Assembly (NCBI RefSeq): GCF_002087235.1
Contig: NZ_MUIO01000025.1
Coordinates: forward strand, 1 to 64,000
Source: Pseudomonas floridensis
Lineage (GTDB): Bacteria > Pseudomonadota > Gammaproteobacteria > Pseudomonadales > Pseudomonadaceae
DNA: 64,000 nucleotides
Direction: 5' to 3'
In this document: positions 1-8,741 of the stretch, in pieces
Layout of the letters: every line of letters starts with the position of its first letter
Position numbering within the stretch: the stretch's first letter is position 1
Notes under the pieces: generated by a model
What the model was told of the DNA's origin: nothing
Database searches by the model: none
Seen by the model: the letters and a program-made list of their open reading frames with translations, nothing else
Made by a program: the position numbers and the translations under genes

Positions 1-83
1 GAGCGAGCTTGCTCGCGAAAACGGTGTACGCCGCGCCGCTACCTGATCGGATGCACTGGCCCCTTCGCGAGCAAGCTCACTCC
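1..83. repeat. REP-type inverted repeat pair
   Basis: A 15-bp element (GAGCTTGCTCGCGAA, 5-19) recurs as its exact reverse complement at 64-78 with 44 bases between. This is the arrangement of Pseudomonas REP doublets, which sit between genes. It lies downstream of the aminotransferase gene. Bases 84-198 hold nothing else I can name. Confidence 0.75.
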
Positions 84-198
84 CACCGGTCATCCATAGC
101 CTTTTGATTTGGTTGCGTGAAAACCCGCATAAGCCTTAGGTGACGCACAGCTTCAAAAGCGGCATGCCCGTGCGGATCGATGGGCATGCACACAGGAT

Positions 199-1218
199 TC
201 AGACCTTGACGATCCAGCCTGCTGGCGGCTCGATGTCACCGGACTGCACACCGGTCAGCTCTTTGTACAGGCGCTGGGTGACCGGACCGACTCCGGATTC
301 GCTGTAGAACACATGCAGCTTGTCCTTGTAGGAAATCCCGCCAATCGGCGTGATCACTGCGGCAGTGCCGCACGCGCCTGCTTCCTTGAACTCATGGATG
401 CGGTCAATGAACACGTCCCCTTCCTCGACCGTCAGGCCCAGGCGAGACTTTGCCAGTTCGATCAGCGATAAGCGGGTAATGCCCGGCAGCACGGAGGGCG
501 ACTTCGGAGTCAGGAACACATCATCATGGGTGATCGCGAAGAAGTTGGCCGACCCCACTTCCTCGATTTTGGAATGAGTCTGCGGGTCCAGATAGATGCA
601 ATCGGCGAAGCTGTGCTTCTTGGCCTCTGAGCCCGGCATCAGGCTGGCAGCGTAGTTGCCACCGACCTTGGCGGCACCGGTGCCATTCGGCGCGGCGCGG
701 TCGTAGCCCGAGATCACGAAGTTGTTCGGCTTCAGGCCGCCTTTGAAATAGGCACCAACCGGGATGCAGAAGATCGAGAAGATGAATTCCGGGGCCGTGC
801 GCACGCCGATGTTGTCACCCACGCCGATCACGAACGGACGCAAGTAAAGCGCGCCACCGGAACCGTACGGCGGAATGAAACGCTCGTTGGCCTTGACGAC
901 CTGCTTGCAGGCTTCGATGAATACATCGGTCGGAACGTGAGGCATCAGCAGACGAGAACAGCTGCGCTGCATGCGCTGGGCGTTCTGATCGGGACGAAAC
1001 AGGTTGATCGAGCCATCTTTGCAGCGATAGGCCTTCAGGCCTTCGAAACACTGCTGACCGTAATGAAGCGCCGTAGAACCCTCGCTGATATGCAGGGTGT
1101 TGTCTTCGGTCAGCGAGCCCGCATCCCATGCGCCATCGCGCCAGTGAGAGAGGTAGCGTTTGTCGGTCTTGATGTAGTCGAAACCCAGCGTGTCCCAGTT
1201 GATGCTTTCTTGACTCAT
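199..1218 (-). CDS. ilvE: Branched-chain amino acid aminotransferase (BCAT type II)
   Basis: PLP-dependent cytoplasmic enzyme that exchanges the amino group between glutamate and the 2-oxo acids of leucine, isoleucine and valine. The 339-residue product has the usual length of class IV bacterial type II BCATs. The motif GTGAAKVGGNYAAS carries the likely Schiff-base lysine, K184; the ALHYGQQCFEGLKAY stretch near residue 50-64 and ALYLRPFVIG near 123-132 are also typical. I chose the ATG at 1218 over one 15 bases upstream because GAGG sits about 6 bases before it. The gene appears monocistronic: its neighbours are unrelated and the REP pair follows it. Confidence 0.9.
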   Translation of the reverse strand: MSQESINWDTLGFDYIKTDKRYLSHWRDGAWDAGSLTEDNTLHISEGSTALHYGQQCFEGLKAYRCKDGSINLFRPDQNAQRMQRSCSRLLMPHVPTDVFIEACKQVVKANERFIPPYGSGGALYLRPFVIGVGDNIGVRTAPEFIFSIFCIPVGAYFKGGLKPNNFVISGYDRAAPNGTGAAKVGGNYAASLMPGSEAKKHSFADCIYLDPQTHSKIEEVGSANFFAITHDDVFLTPKSPSVLPGITRLSLIELAKSRLGLTVEEGDVFIDRIHEFKEAGACGTAAVITPIGGISYKDKLHVFYSESGVGPVTQRLYKELTGVQSGDIEPPAGWIVKV

Positions 1219-1374
1219 AACGCCCTCTATCATTTTAGCGACTGCCTGGACGAGTCAGGCCAATGCCGTATTCTGCCAGATCATTCGAAACCTGAGGCTT
1301 GAAATAAATACAAACCGATCAGGCGTTTTTGCATCCGTGCAAGCGATAGAGCCTGCTCCAGCGACTGCATGCCG

Positions 1375-2004
1375 TCAATCTGCCCGAACCTGACGCTGGC
1401 GAACATAAGTCAGAAAAGCGCTCATGTCGGTGCTGCATAACGTGCGTGCGACGGATTTCACTTCTTCCATGGGCCAGTCCCACCACGCGGACTGAAGCAA
1501 GAGCTCGCGCACGTCTTCTTCAAAGCGCCAGCGGATGAACTTGCAGGGGTTGCCACCGACTACCGAAAATGGCGCCACGTCGCGTACGACCATTGCACCC
1601 GCTCCGACAATGGCGCCGTGGCCAATCGTCACCCCGGAAAGAATGACAGCGTCGGCGCAGATCCAGCAGTCGCTGCCGATGGTGACATCGCCTTTGCTCG
1701 GCGCGTAGTCCTTGATATCACTGACCTGATCGACCATTGCCGGAAACGGGTATGTGGTAATCCAGTCGGTTCGGTGCTCACCGCCCAAAAGAATCCTGAC
1801 GCCTTCGGCGATGGAGGTGTAGGAGCCCACTCGCAGGATCGTGTCGTCACCGAACTCGATGACATCCGGGATGCCATACGTTCCCACGCCCACTTCGTAA
1901 CGCGGATAGCGCAGCCTGATTTTCTCCGGCGCTCGCTCCAGCTTGTCCATTCGGCGCAACTGCTTGCGTATCTTTCTTTCTTTGAGTTTGTCGAAAAATT
2001 TCAT
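1375..2004 (-). CDS. CatB-like hexapeptide-repeat O-acetyltransferase
   Basis: A 209-residue left-handed beta-helix acyltransferase of the xenobiotic/CatB type. Visible signs are the hexapeptide run VTIGSDCWICADAVILSGV followed by TIGHGAIVGAGAMVVRDVAP (about residues 105-145), an internal GGEHRTDW segment of the kind that carries the catalytic histidine, and a C-terminal WWDWP segment usual in this family. A basic N-terminus (KLKERKIRKQLRRM) may contact membrane or sugar acceptor. AGGG lies 5 bases before the ATG. It follows a glycosyltransferase gene by 39 bases on the same strand, so it probably acetylates a surface polysaccharide or LPS sugar rather than an antibiotic; that role is inference. 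Confidence 0.8.
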   Translation of the reverse strand: MKFFDKLKERKIRKQLRRMDKLERAPEKIRLRYPRYEVGVGTYGIPDVIEFGDDTILRVGSYTSIAEGVRILLGGEHRTDWITTYPFPAMVDQVSDIKDYAPSKGDVTIGSDCWICADAVILSGVTIGHGAIVGAGAMVVRDVAPFSVVGGNPCKFIRWRFEEDVRELLLQSAWWDWPMEEVKSVARTLCSTDMSAFLTYVRQRQVRAD

Positions 2005-2043
2005 GAGACCCTGAATCCAGTGGAGCGCTGAAAAGCTGTCGCT

Positions 2044-2943
2044 TTATCTGTAGCTCAGCAACAAACGCTTGCATCGACGCCAGGTCGTGCGGTTCATGTG
2101 CTTCAGTGGAATGGAAAACAGCAGCTTCCAGCCATGTCGCTTGTCGGACACCGATGCATACTTGAGCGCTTTGTTGATCACCTCGGTGCGGCCCCGCTGA
2201 TAATCACGGTGCTGGTGATAAGGCTCGATGGTCTTAAGGTCTGCCTCGAGCAACACCTTGTATTTACGCGACAGGTTGTTGGGGTGGCGTCGATAACGCG
2301 TCACCACCACCGGAAGCACGTGGATCTCGTAACCCTTGGAGGCGATCTTCAGGGTCATCTGGAAATCCTGGACCCTGATCTCCGGGTCATAGCCGCCCGC
2401 GTCCCTGATTGCCTGCATCCGGTACAGCGCTACCGGCGCGCCGACGACCACCGCGTTACGCAACACGTCATCAAACTTGAGTTTTTCAATGTAATTGCGC
2501 GACTGGCATTTGATGTAGTGGCCGTCACAATCCATGTAACTGATCAGCGCGCCCACGCACCCTACCTTGGGATGCGTATCAAGGTACTCGGCACGCACAC
2601 TCACGGATGACGGCAGCATGATGTCATCCAGGTCCGGCGTGGACACGTAGACACCCCTGGCGTATTTGAGTCCGTGGTTCAGCGCGGCGCTGACGCCCTG
2701 GTTGGGCTGACGATAGAGCTGGAACGGATACTGGCTCTGCAGTGCTTCGAGCATCGCAATGCTATTATCACTGGAGCCGTCATCGACAATGATGACTTCG
2801 AAGTTCTCGTAATCCTGAGCGAAGATGCTCTGAATCGCGGCTTCCAGAAATCGTTCGGCGTTGTAGCAAGGGGCAATGATCGAAACAAGGGGTTTCGACG
2901 TAACATCCTGATCGGTCGAGGACATCGCAGAAGTGACAACCAT
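2044..2943 (-). CDS. Glycosyltransferase family 2
   Basis: GT-A fold sugar transferase using a nucleotide-sugar donor. The N-terminus shows the family signature: VSIIAPCYNAERFLEAAIQS, then VIIVDDGSSDNS, and the STPDLDDIMLP segment where DLDD stands for the metal-binding DXD. The C-terminal third is rich in basic residues (MNRTTWRRCKRLLLSYR), suggesting peripheral membrane attachment. Together with the acetyltransferase downstream it forms a two-gene unit that probably decorates LPS or an exopolysaccharide. The start is uncertain: ATGs at 2979, 2943 and 2925 all lack a good ribosome site, and the conserved part begins near residue 18 of the 2943 version. Confidence 0.8.
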   Translation of the reverse strand: MVVTSAMSSTDQDVTSKPLVSIIAPCYNAERFLEAAIQSIFAQDYENFEVIIVDDGSSDNSIAMLEALQSQYPFQLYRQPNQGVSAALNHGLKYARGVYVSTPDLDDIMLPSSVSVRAEYLDTHPKVGCVGALISYMDCDGHYIKCQSRNYIEKLKFDDVLRNAVVVGAPVALYRMQAIRDAGGYDPEIRVQDFQMTLKIASKGYEIHVLPVVVTRYRRHPNNLSRKYKVLLEADLKTIEPYHQHRDYQRGRTEVINKALKYASVSDKRHGWKLLFSIPLKHMNRTTWRRCKRLLLSYR

Positions 2944-3082
2944 AATTATTGTTGGCTCGTGGCCCGGTAATCCGGGCATTGCAAAGCCGTATCATGCGAC
3001 AAGTCACTCTGTATTTCCATGATGACTCATGTTCGTTCAGAAACAGATACAAACACCCTTCTGCCTTTGGCCACACAGAACG

Positions 3083-5176
3083 TCAATCCACAAATGTTTC
3101 GTCTTTGTGAAGCATGCCCGCGACATGACTGGCCAACACCTCCAGCGCAAAAGGCTTGGTCAGCAGCTGCATATACGGACCAAGGAAATCGGCCCTGGCC
3201 ATTGCACCCTCTGCGTAGCCCGTCAGGAAAAGCACTGGCATGCGCGGCTCAAGTTGTTGAATGACTTCGGCCAGCTGGCGGCCGTTCATCCCCGGCAGGC
3301 CGACATCCGTAAGCAGCAGATCCACACGCTCCAGGCTGTTGAATATCTGCAGTGCCTCCTCGCCATCACGGGCAACATGAACGTGATAACCCAGCTCTTC
3401 GAGCACTTCCCGATTGATCAGCCGCACCGAGTCATCGTCTTCGACCAACAGGATGGACTGACCCTGACCTGGAACGGTATTGACCGGAGCGGCCGTTTGC
3501 TCCAATTCGACCCGGCTGTGCTCAGGCAGGCAGATCGAAACGGTGGTTCCGGTGCCGGGCTCGCTGTCGATCGACAGGCTGCCATGACTCTGGTTCGCAA
3601 AGCCATACACCATGGACAACCCCAGACCGGTGCCCTGCCCGATGGGTTTGGTGGTGAAAAAGGGTTCGGTGACCTTGTCCAGGATCGACTGGGCAATCCC
3701 GCAGCCGGTGTCCCTCACCTGCACGCATGCACGTCTGCCGGTGTGCCCATCGCCCAGGTCTTCATGGTCGGTATCGACACGTGTGGCGATGGTCAGCGTT
3801 CCGCCTTCCGGCATGGCGTCCCGCGCATTGATGACCAGGTTCAGAATCGCGTTTTCCAGCTGGTTAGTGTCAGCGAAGATCCACGGATCCTCAGGACTCA
3901 GGTCGAGCGTCAGTACGATCTGCTCGGTCACGGTGCGACGCAGCAGGTCAGCGAGCGAGGTGATCAGTTGATTGACGGACACCGCCTTGGCATCCAGCGA
4001 CTGCCGCCGGGAGAACGCCAGGAGGCGGTGAGTCAGCGAGGCGGCGCGTTGCGCAGAGGTCATCGCCGCATCCATGAACCGTTCCACGCCGTCCATCTGC
4101 CCTTTGCCCATGCGGATCTTGATCAGGTCGAGCGCGCTGATGACGCCGGTGAGCATGTTGTTGAAGTCATGGGCGATTCCTCCGGTCAACTGGCCCACGG
4201 CCTCCATTTTCAGGGATTGACGCAAGTGCTCTTCGGCCCGCGCTCTTTCTTCGCTTTCGGCTTTCAGCTTCTCGACCGCTTCGTTGAGTTCCTGAGTACG
4301 CGCCTTGACCTGAATCTCGAGCTCTTCGTTGAAGCGGCGCAGATTGAGCTCTGACTTTTTTTCCTCATTGATGTCGACGATGACCGATGCCGCACCAATG
4401 ATATGGCGGCGCTCGTCATACAGCGGTACTGCACTGACCCTCATCCACGATTGGTGAGTACCCTCGGCGCTGTGGTAGAAGTCCACACCTGTCGCCGGAT
4501 CCCCGCGCAACGCCCGTGCGCCCGGGAACATGTGCGGTTCCAGTCTCTGGCCCTGCGAGTCGAGCCCGACCCATTGCGCCGATCCTCCTGTGTGCCTGGA
4601 GGGAATGACGTTCGACGGCACGTACTGCCTGTAGAGCGGGTTACTGATGATCGACTTGCCTTCCAGGTTCATGAAGCACACGCCGACCGGAATGTTTTCC
4701 AGCAGAATCTGCAGGCGCCCTCGCTCTTCCGCCAGTTGAGTGAGGCTCTCACGCATCTCAAACTGGCGCTCACGCGAACGCCAGGCCGCAGCAGTGGCGC
4801 TCAAGAGCGACGCTGAGCTGAGCGGGCGCTCCAGAACGATCACGTGGCCAGCCGACTTGGGCAGCCGACGTCTGGCCACCTCGGTGTCTCTTCCGGAACG
4901 GCCTTTGCTCGACGCCAGCAGAATGATCGGTATTTCCGACCAGCCCGGCTGCTGCTCCAGCGCCCGGCCGAAACTCGCCGCGTCACCGGAAAGACTTTCT
5001 TCGGTGAGAATCACCAGCCCGGTGTTTTCCCCAAGACCGTCCGACAGCTCGGACAGGTTCTGGAAGGTCTGTACCGGATACATGTCGCCAAACAGCTTGC
5101 GCAGGCTGATCGCGTCGCCCTTGAAGGGTGCCACGATCGACAGGGTCTTGCCTTCAGGGCTCATCTCAATCGTCAC
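3083..5176 (-). CDS. Hybrid sensor histidine kinase/response regulator, partner of kaiC
   Basis: A 697-residue soluble hybrid kinase with no membrane segment. Order: receiver-like N-terminal domain (about 10-130) whose phosphoacceptor position is T58 instead of Asp; a PAS domain (about 150-270); a coiled coil (275-325); HisKA with the GGIAHDFNN box, H336; HATPase with NLVINARDAM and DTGCGIA plus GQGTGLGLSMVYG; and a C-terminal receiver with D624 in LLLTDVGLPGMNG. It begins with GTG, overlapping the end of the kaiC-like gene by 11 bases, with GGAAGAG about 7 bases ahead, so the two are co-translated. Known KaiC-family genes often sit beside such kinases. No separate output gene is linked, so the final target is unknown. 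Confidence 0.85.
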   Translation of the reverse strand: MTIEMSPEGKTLSIVAPFKGDAISLRKLFGDMYPVQTFQNLSELSDGLGENTGLVILTEESLSGDAASFGRALEQQPGWSEIPIILLASSKGRSGRDTEVARRRLPKSAGHVIVLERPLSSASLLSATAAAWRSRERQFEMRESLTQLAEERGRLQILLENIPVGVCFMNLEGKSIISNPLYRQYVPSNVIPSRHTGGSAQWVGLDSQGQRLEPHMFPGARALRGDPATGVDFYHSAEGTHQSWMRVSAVPLYDERRHIIGAASVIVDINEEKKSELNLRRFNEELEIQVKARTQELNEAVEKLKAESEERARAEEHLRQSLKMEAVGQLTGGIAHDFNNMLTGVISALDLIKIRMGKGQMDGVERFMDAAMTSAQRAASLTHRLLAFSRRQSLDAKAVSVNQLITSLADLLRRTVTEQIVLTLDLSPEDPWIFADTNQLENAILNLVINARDAMPEGGTLTIATRVDTDHEDLGDGHTGRRACVQVRDTGCGIAQSILDKVTEPFFTTKPIGQGTGLGLSMVYGFANQSHGSLSIDSEPGTGTTVSICLPEHSRVELEQTAAPVNTVPGQGQSILLVEDDDSVRLINREVLEELGYHVHVARDGEEALQIFNSLERVDLLLTDVGLPGMNGRQLAEVIQQLEPRMPVLFLTGYAEGAMARADFLGPYMQLLTKPFALEVLASHVAGMLHKDETFVD

Positions 5177-6665
5177 GCTTTCGCTCTTCCATCAGGGGAA
5201 GATCGGCACCGAAATATTCAGGCGTTCCGGTCAGGACACCCCGGAAATTGACCAGCGGCTCGCCGACCCGCACGCCCTTCGAGTCAATGCGCAACTCTCG
5301 AATCGCGTCCTCGTGCGCTCCGCCCCGGTGCTTCAACACCGAGATGGCTTTGCGCAAGCGGCCCTGAGCCTCGAAGAACCGGATCAGCACCACCGAGTCC
5401 GCCACATAGGAAATGTTCAGATTGGTGGACATCGAACCCACCAGACCATGCTGCGGGTTGATCAGGAACGTAACGACCCCAAGATGGCTCAGGTAGGACA
5501 GCAACTCGTGCATCTGCAGAATCAACTGTTGTTCCTGTGGCATCGCGGCCATGTAGCCGTTGAGACTGTCGACGACGATCATGCTGCTGCCACGTCCTTC
5601 GACTTCACTGCGAACGCGCCAGGCGAATTCACCTGGGGAAATTTCCGCAGGGTCTATCTGCTGGATGACCAACTGACCATTGTCCACGTAACGGCTCAGG
5701 TCCATGCCCATGCTGTCGCCACGAGAGATCAGAGTGCCCACGCGTTCGTCGAACTCGTAGATCGTGCAGTTCTCGCCACGGGCGCACGCTGCTGACAGAT
5801 AGGCCAGCGCAATCGTGGTCTTGCCCGACCCGGCGGGACCGGTGACCAGCGTGCTGGTGCCCCGTAACGGCCCGCCAGCCAGCAGGTCGTCGAGCGCGGG
5901 AACGCCGCTGGCCACAGACTCTGCCCGGAACGCCACATGATGAGTGGCGGCAATCAGGCGCGGGTAGACTTCCAGGCCACCCCTGCGAATGGTCAGGTCG
6001 TGAAAACCGGCGATGAAATCGACGCCGCGCAGTTTCTGAACCTGCAGACGGCGACGGGCCGCGCCGAAATCCAGGGTCAGACGCTCCAGCGTGATAACGC
6101 CATGGCAGAGGCTGTGAAGATGATTGTCACGCTCGCCACTTGATGCTGTCAGGTCGTCGACCAGCAGCACGGTGATGTTTCTGCCAGCGAAGTACTGCTT
6201 GAGCGCCAGCACTTGCCGACGGTAGCGCAATGGATCCTGAGCCAGCAGACGCATCTCCGACAGGCTGTCGAACACCAGCCGTTGTGGCTGTAATTTCTCC
6301 ACCCGCTGCTGGATGAGCTTGATGGTGTCGCCAAGTTCGGCTTCCCAGGGATGCAGGATCGACTGCTCGTACTCGTCGCCCAGGACTTCTTCGGTCGAAG
6401 AAAACTCGAACAGATCGATACCGTCCAGAGACCAGCCATGCGAATGCGCAACGCTTTCAAGCTCTTCGCTGGTTTCCGACAGGGTGATGTAGAGCACGGA
6501 CTCGCCAGCGCTCACACCGTTGAGCAAAAACTGCAGGCCCAGCGTCGTCTTGCCGGCCCCCGGAGTCCCTTCAAGCAGATAGAGCCGGTTGCTGGGCAGT
6601 CCACCTTTCAGGACCGTGTCAAAACCGGCATTGCCAGTCGAGACGATGGGACGGGGTTGGACCAT
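5166..6665 (-). CDS. KaiC-like double-domain RecA-superfamily ATPase
   Basis: A 499-residue protein with two tandem KaiC/RecA domains (about 5-240 and 245-485). Walker A motifs are GTPGAGKTT at 33-41 and TGPAGSGKTT at 275-284; Walker B-like strands end RLVFDS and SMIVVDS. Against my recollection of cyanobacterial KaiC, the first-domain catalytic Glu pair reads S63-E64, the second-domain pair reads D306-E307, and the autophosphorylation pair Ser431-Thr432 reads S419-Y420, with the neighbouring Thr426 kept as T414. There is no kaiA or kaiB nearby. AGG lies 7 bases before the ATG. The gene is coupled to the following kinase gene, suggesting a two-protein signalling module rather than a clock. 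Confidence 0.88.
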   Translation of the reverse strand: MVQPRPIVSTGNAGFDTVLKGGLPSNRLYLLEGTPGAGKTTLGLQFLLNGVSAGESVLYITLSETSEELESVAHSHGWSLDGIDLFEFSSTEEVLGDEYEQSILHPWEAELGDTIKLIQQRVEKLQPQRLVFDSLSEMRLLAQDPLRYRRQVLALKQYFAGRNITVLLVDDLTASSGERDNHLHSLCHGVITLERLTLDFGAARRRLQVQKLRGVDFIAGFHDLTIRRGGLEVYPRLIAATHHVAFRAESVASGVPALDDLLAGGPLRGTSTLVTGPAGSGKTTIALAYLSAACARGENCTIYEFDERVGTLISRGDSMGMDLSRYVDNGQLVIQQIDPAEISPGEFAWRVRSEVEGRGSSMIVVDSLNGYMAAMPQEQQLILQMHELLSYLSHLGVVTFLINPQHGLVGSMSTNLNISYVADSVVLIRFFEAQGRLRKAISVLKHRGGAHEDAIRELRIDSKGVRVGEPLVNFRGVLTGTPEYFGADLPLMEERKRDD

Positions 6666-6832
6666 TTTTACCTCGGGAGGAGTGCAGCGCGATAAGAGCG
6701 TTGAATCATGTGCAGGCTAGTATGGGGCCGACTTGACCGCTCCGCTACCGAGCACGCGAACATGACGAAAATAAAATTGAACTTACAGGCGCCCACACAC
6801 TGCATTTTTTGCTTTTTCAATTTGCCTGCATA

Positions 6833-6864
6833 AAAAAACCCCATTCAAACGAATGGGGTTTTTT
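6833..6864 (-). terminator. Rho-independent terminator of cyoABCDE
   Basis: AACCCCATTC and GAATGGGGTT pair around the loop AAAC, flanked by A and T runs on both sides, 19 bases after the cyoE stop. Because both flanks carry the homopolymer it could also work for transcripts from the other side. The rest of 6666-6832, upstream of the kaiC-like gene, must hold that gene's promoter but I cannot point to it. Confidence 0.9.
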
Positions 6865-6882
6865 GTCAGTACCGCTGACCGG

Positions 6883-7770
6883 TCAGAACGCGTACGTCAC
6901 CAGCAGCTCTTTCGCTACCTGAAAGTCCACCGACATCATCACGCTCAACGCGGTGATGGTGAAGATGGAGAACACGAACAGCTTGCGGGCCCAGACGGTG
7001 TCATCAACAGCTTTGTAGCCTTTCCAGGCCATGTACAACCAGTACATGCCCATACCGGCCGCAACAGCCAGGTAGTTCAGGCCGGCATAGCCGCCAACGG
7101 TCAACATCAGGGTGGCCACGAGGAACGCCAGGATGTAGAGCAGAATGTGACGCTTGGTGACCAGAATGCCGCGCTTGACCGGCAGAACCGGAATCTTCGC
7201 CGCACGATAGTCATTGAAACGGAAGATCGCGATCGCATACGAGTGCGGCATCTGCCACAGGCTGAACATCACCAGTAGCGTCAACGCCGCGAAATCGAAG
7301 CTGTTGCTCACTGCGCAGTAACCAATGACCGGAGGCATTGCCCCGGACAGGCTACCGACCAGCGTGCCGTGAACGGATTTGCGCTTCAGGTACAGGCTGT
7401 AGAAGCCGACGTAAATCACAAAGCCGATCACCGCGAACAGTGCAGCCAGCGGATTGGCCTTGGTATACAGCAGGCCTACGCCTGCGATACCCAGTACGGT
7501 CGCGTAGAGCAAGGCCAGTTTCAACGAAACCAGACCCTGCACCAGAACCCGGTTACGGGTCCTTTCCATGCGCTGATCGATGTCCCGATCAATGCAATTG
7601 TTGAACACGCAACCGGACGCAACGACCAGGGAAGTACCGATGACCGCAGCCAGGAACACGCTGAAGTCGATATTTCCCTTGGAAGCCAGAAAAAAGCCAC
7701 CTGCCACCGAAAGCACGTTACCGAAAATGATCCCCGGCTTGGTGATTTGGATAAAGTGCTTCAGTGACAT
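6883..7770 (-). CDS. cyoE: Protoheme IX farnesyltransferase (heme O synthase)
   Basis: Integral membrane UbiA-family prenyltransferase that adds a farnesyl group to heme B, giving heme O for the bo3 oxidase encoded just upstream. 295 residues, the normal length. The polyprenyl-diphosphate site is [18 protein letters not shown] (about residues 52-70), with the second loop [13 protein letters not shown] near 190-203. Multiple hydrophobic segments span the chain. It is the last gene of cyoABCDE, starting 10 bases after cyoD, and is followed directly by a strong terminator. Confidence 0.95.
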   Translation of the reverse strand: MSLKHFIQITKPGIIFGNVLSVAGGFFLASKGNIDFSVFLAAVIGTSLVVASGCVFNNCIDRDIDQRMERTRNRVLVQGLVSLKLALLYATVLGIAGVGLLYTKANPLAALFAVIGFVIYVGFYSLYLKRKSVHGTLVGSLSGAMPPVIGYCAVSNSFDFAALTLLVMFSLWQMPHSYAIAIFRFNDYRAAKIPVLPVKRGILVTKRHILLYILAFLVATLMLTVGGYAGLNYLAVAAGMGMYWLYMAWKGYKAVDDTVWARKLFVFSIFTITALSVMMSVDFQVAKELLVTYAF

Positions 7771-7780
7771 CTGGTATTCC

Positions 7781-8113
7781 TCAATGCGCCATCATTTCGC
7801 GGTGGATGCTGAAGATGATCCACAACGACAGGCCAACCAGCAGAACGATAACCATCGTGGTAAAGGCGAAGGCCATCACGTTGTTGCGCTGAACGCTCGA
7901 GAAGTCCAGGTGCAGGAAGTAATGCAGGTGCACCAGGATCTGAATGATCGCGAACGCCAGGATGATCGCGATGGTCATGTCCTTCGGCAGCGAAGGCGAC
8001 ATGACCAGGGCGAACGGGATGGCCGTCAGGATGATCGACAGAACGAAGCCGATAATGTACGACTTCACGGAGCCGTGGCTATGGTCTTCAGCCGGGTGAT
8101 GTGAATTCGACAT
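7781..8113 (-). CDS. cyoD: Cytochrome bo3 ubiquinol oxidase subunit IV
   Basis: A 110-residue protein with three hydrophobic segments (about 18-40, 46-68 and 80-102), the small subunit IV of the heme-copper quinol oxidase. It is thought to help assemble the CuB site in subunit I. The stop-start overlap with cyoC is a single base (8113), so the two are translationally coupled. The N-terminus is histidine-containing ([13 protein letters not shown]), matching the His-rich start of the neighbouring CyoC. Confidence 0.93.
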   Translation of the reverse strand: MSNSHHPAEDHSHGSVKSYIIGFVLSIILTAIPFALVMSPSLPKDMTIAIILAFAIIQILVHLHYFLHLDFSSVQRNNVMAFAFTTMVIVLLVGLSLWIIFSIHREMMAH

Positions 8114-8739
8114 TACAAAGCCCCCATCAGGTAGACAACGGTGAACACGCCGATCCAGACCACGTCCAGGAAGTGCCAGAACAGGCTCAGGCAGCTCAGG
8201 CGGGTCTTGTTGGTGTTGGTCAGGCCCTTTTTCTGGACCTGATACATCATGATCGCCATCCAGATCAGACCGCTGGTCACGTGCACACCGTGCAGGCCTA
8301 CCAGCGCGAAGAACGCTGACAGGAAGCCGCTGCGGCTAGGACCGTAACCTTCGTGGATCAGGTGATGGAACTCATAGACTTCCATGCCGATGAACGCAGC
8401 ACCACACAGGAAGGTCAGCGCCAGCCAGCCCAGTACCTGGCTTTTATTGCCCTTGTACAGAGCCAGCATGGCGAAGCCGTAAGTGATACTACTGACCAGC
8501 AGGAACGCGGTTTCCACGGCCACGAACGGCAGCAGGAAAATGTCCTGGCCCGACGGGCCGCCCGCGACACTGTTGACCATCACGGCGTAGACCGCGAAGA
8601 ACGAGGCGAACAACACGCAGTCGGTCATCAGGTACAGCCAGAAGCCGTAGACCGTCATGCCACCGCTGTCGTGGTGATCGTCATGCCCGTGATCATGATG
8701 GTGATCGTGGGCTCCAGGATTGATTGCAATATTCGACAT
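8113..8739 (-). CDS. cyoC: Cytochrome bo3 ubiquinol oxidase subunit III
   Basis: A 208-residue inner-membrane subunit III of the bo3 quinol oxidase with five predicted hydrophobic helices. The N-terminal 25 residues are extremely rich in His and Asp ([14 protein letters not shown]), which may bind metal loosely, though that is only suggested by composition. The final helices ([21 protein letters not shown]) are characteristic of COX3-like proteins. It lies two bases after cyoB and overlaps cyoD by one base. Confidence 0.94.
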   Translation of the reverse strand: MSNIAINPGAHDHHHDHGHDDHHDSGGMTVYGFWLYLMTDCVLFASFFAVYAVMVNSVAGGPSGQDIFLLPFVAVETAFLLVSSITYGFAMLALYKGNKSQVLGWLALTFLCGAAFIGMEVYEFHHLIHEGYGPSRSGFLSAFFALVGLHGVHVTSGLIWMAIMMYQVQKKGLTNTNKTRLSCLSLFWHFLDVVWIGVFTVVYLMGAL

Positions 8740-8741
8740 GT

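Noticed and set aside
3029..4354. 441-codon plus-strand open frame inside the hybrid kinase gene
   Set aside because: Antisense shadow of HisKA/HATPase/REC sequence.
5166..6665. A circadian clock of the KaiABC kind
   Set aside because: Only a KaiC-like gene is present, the phosphosite pair is altered, and no kaiA or kaiB is seen in the window.
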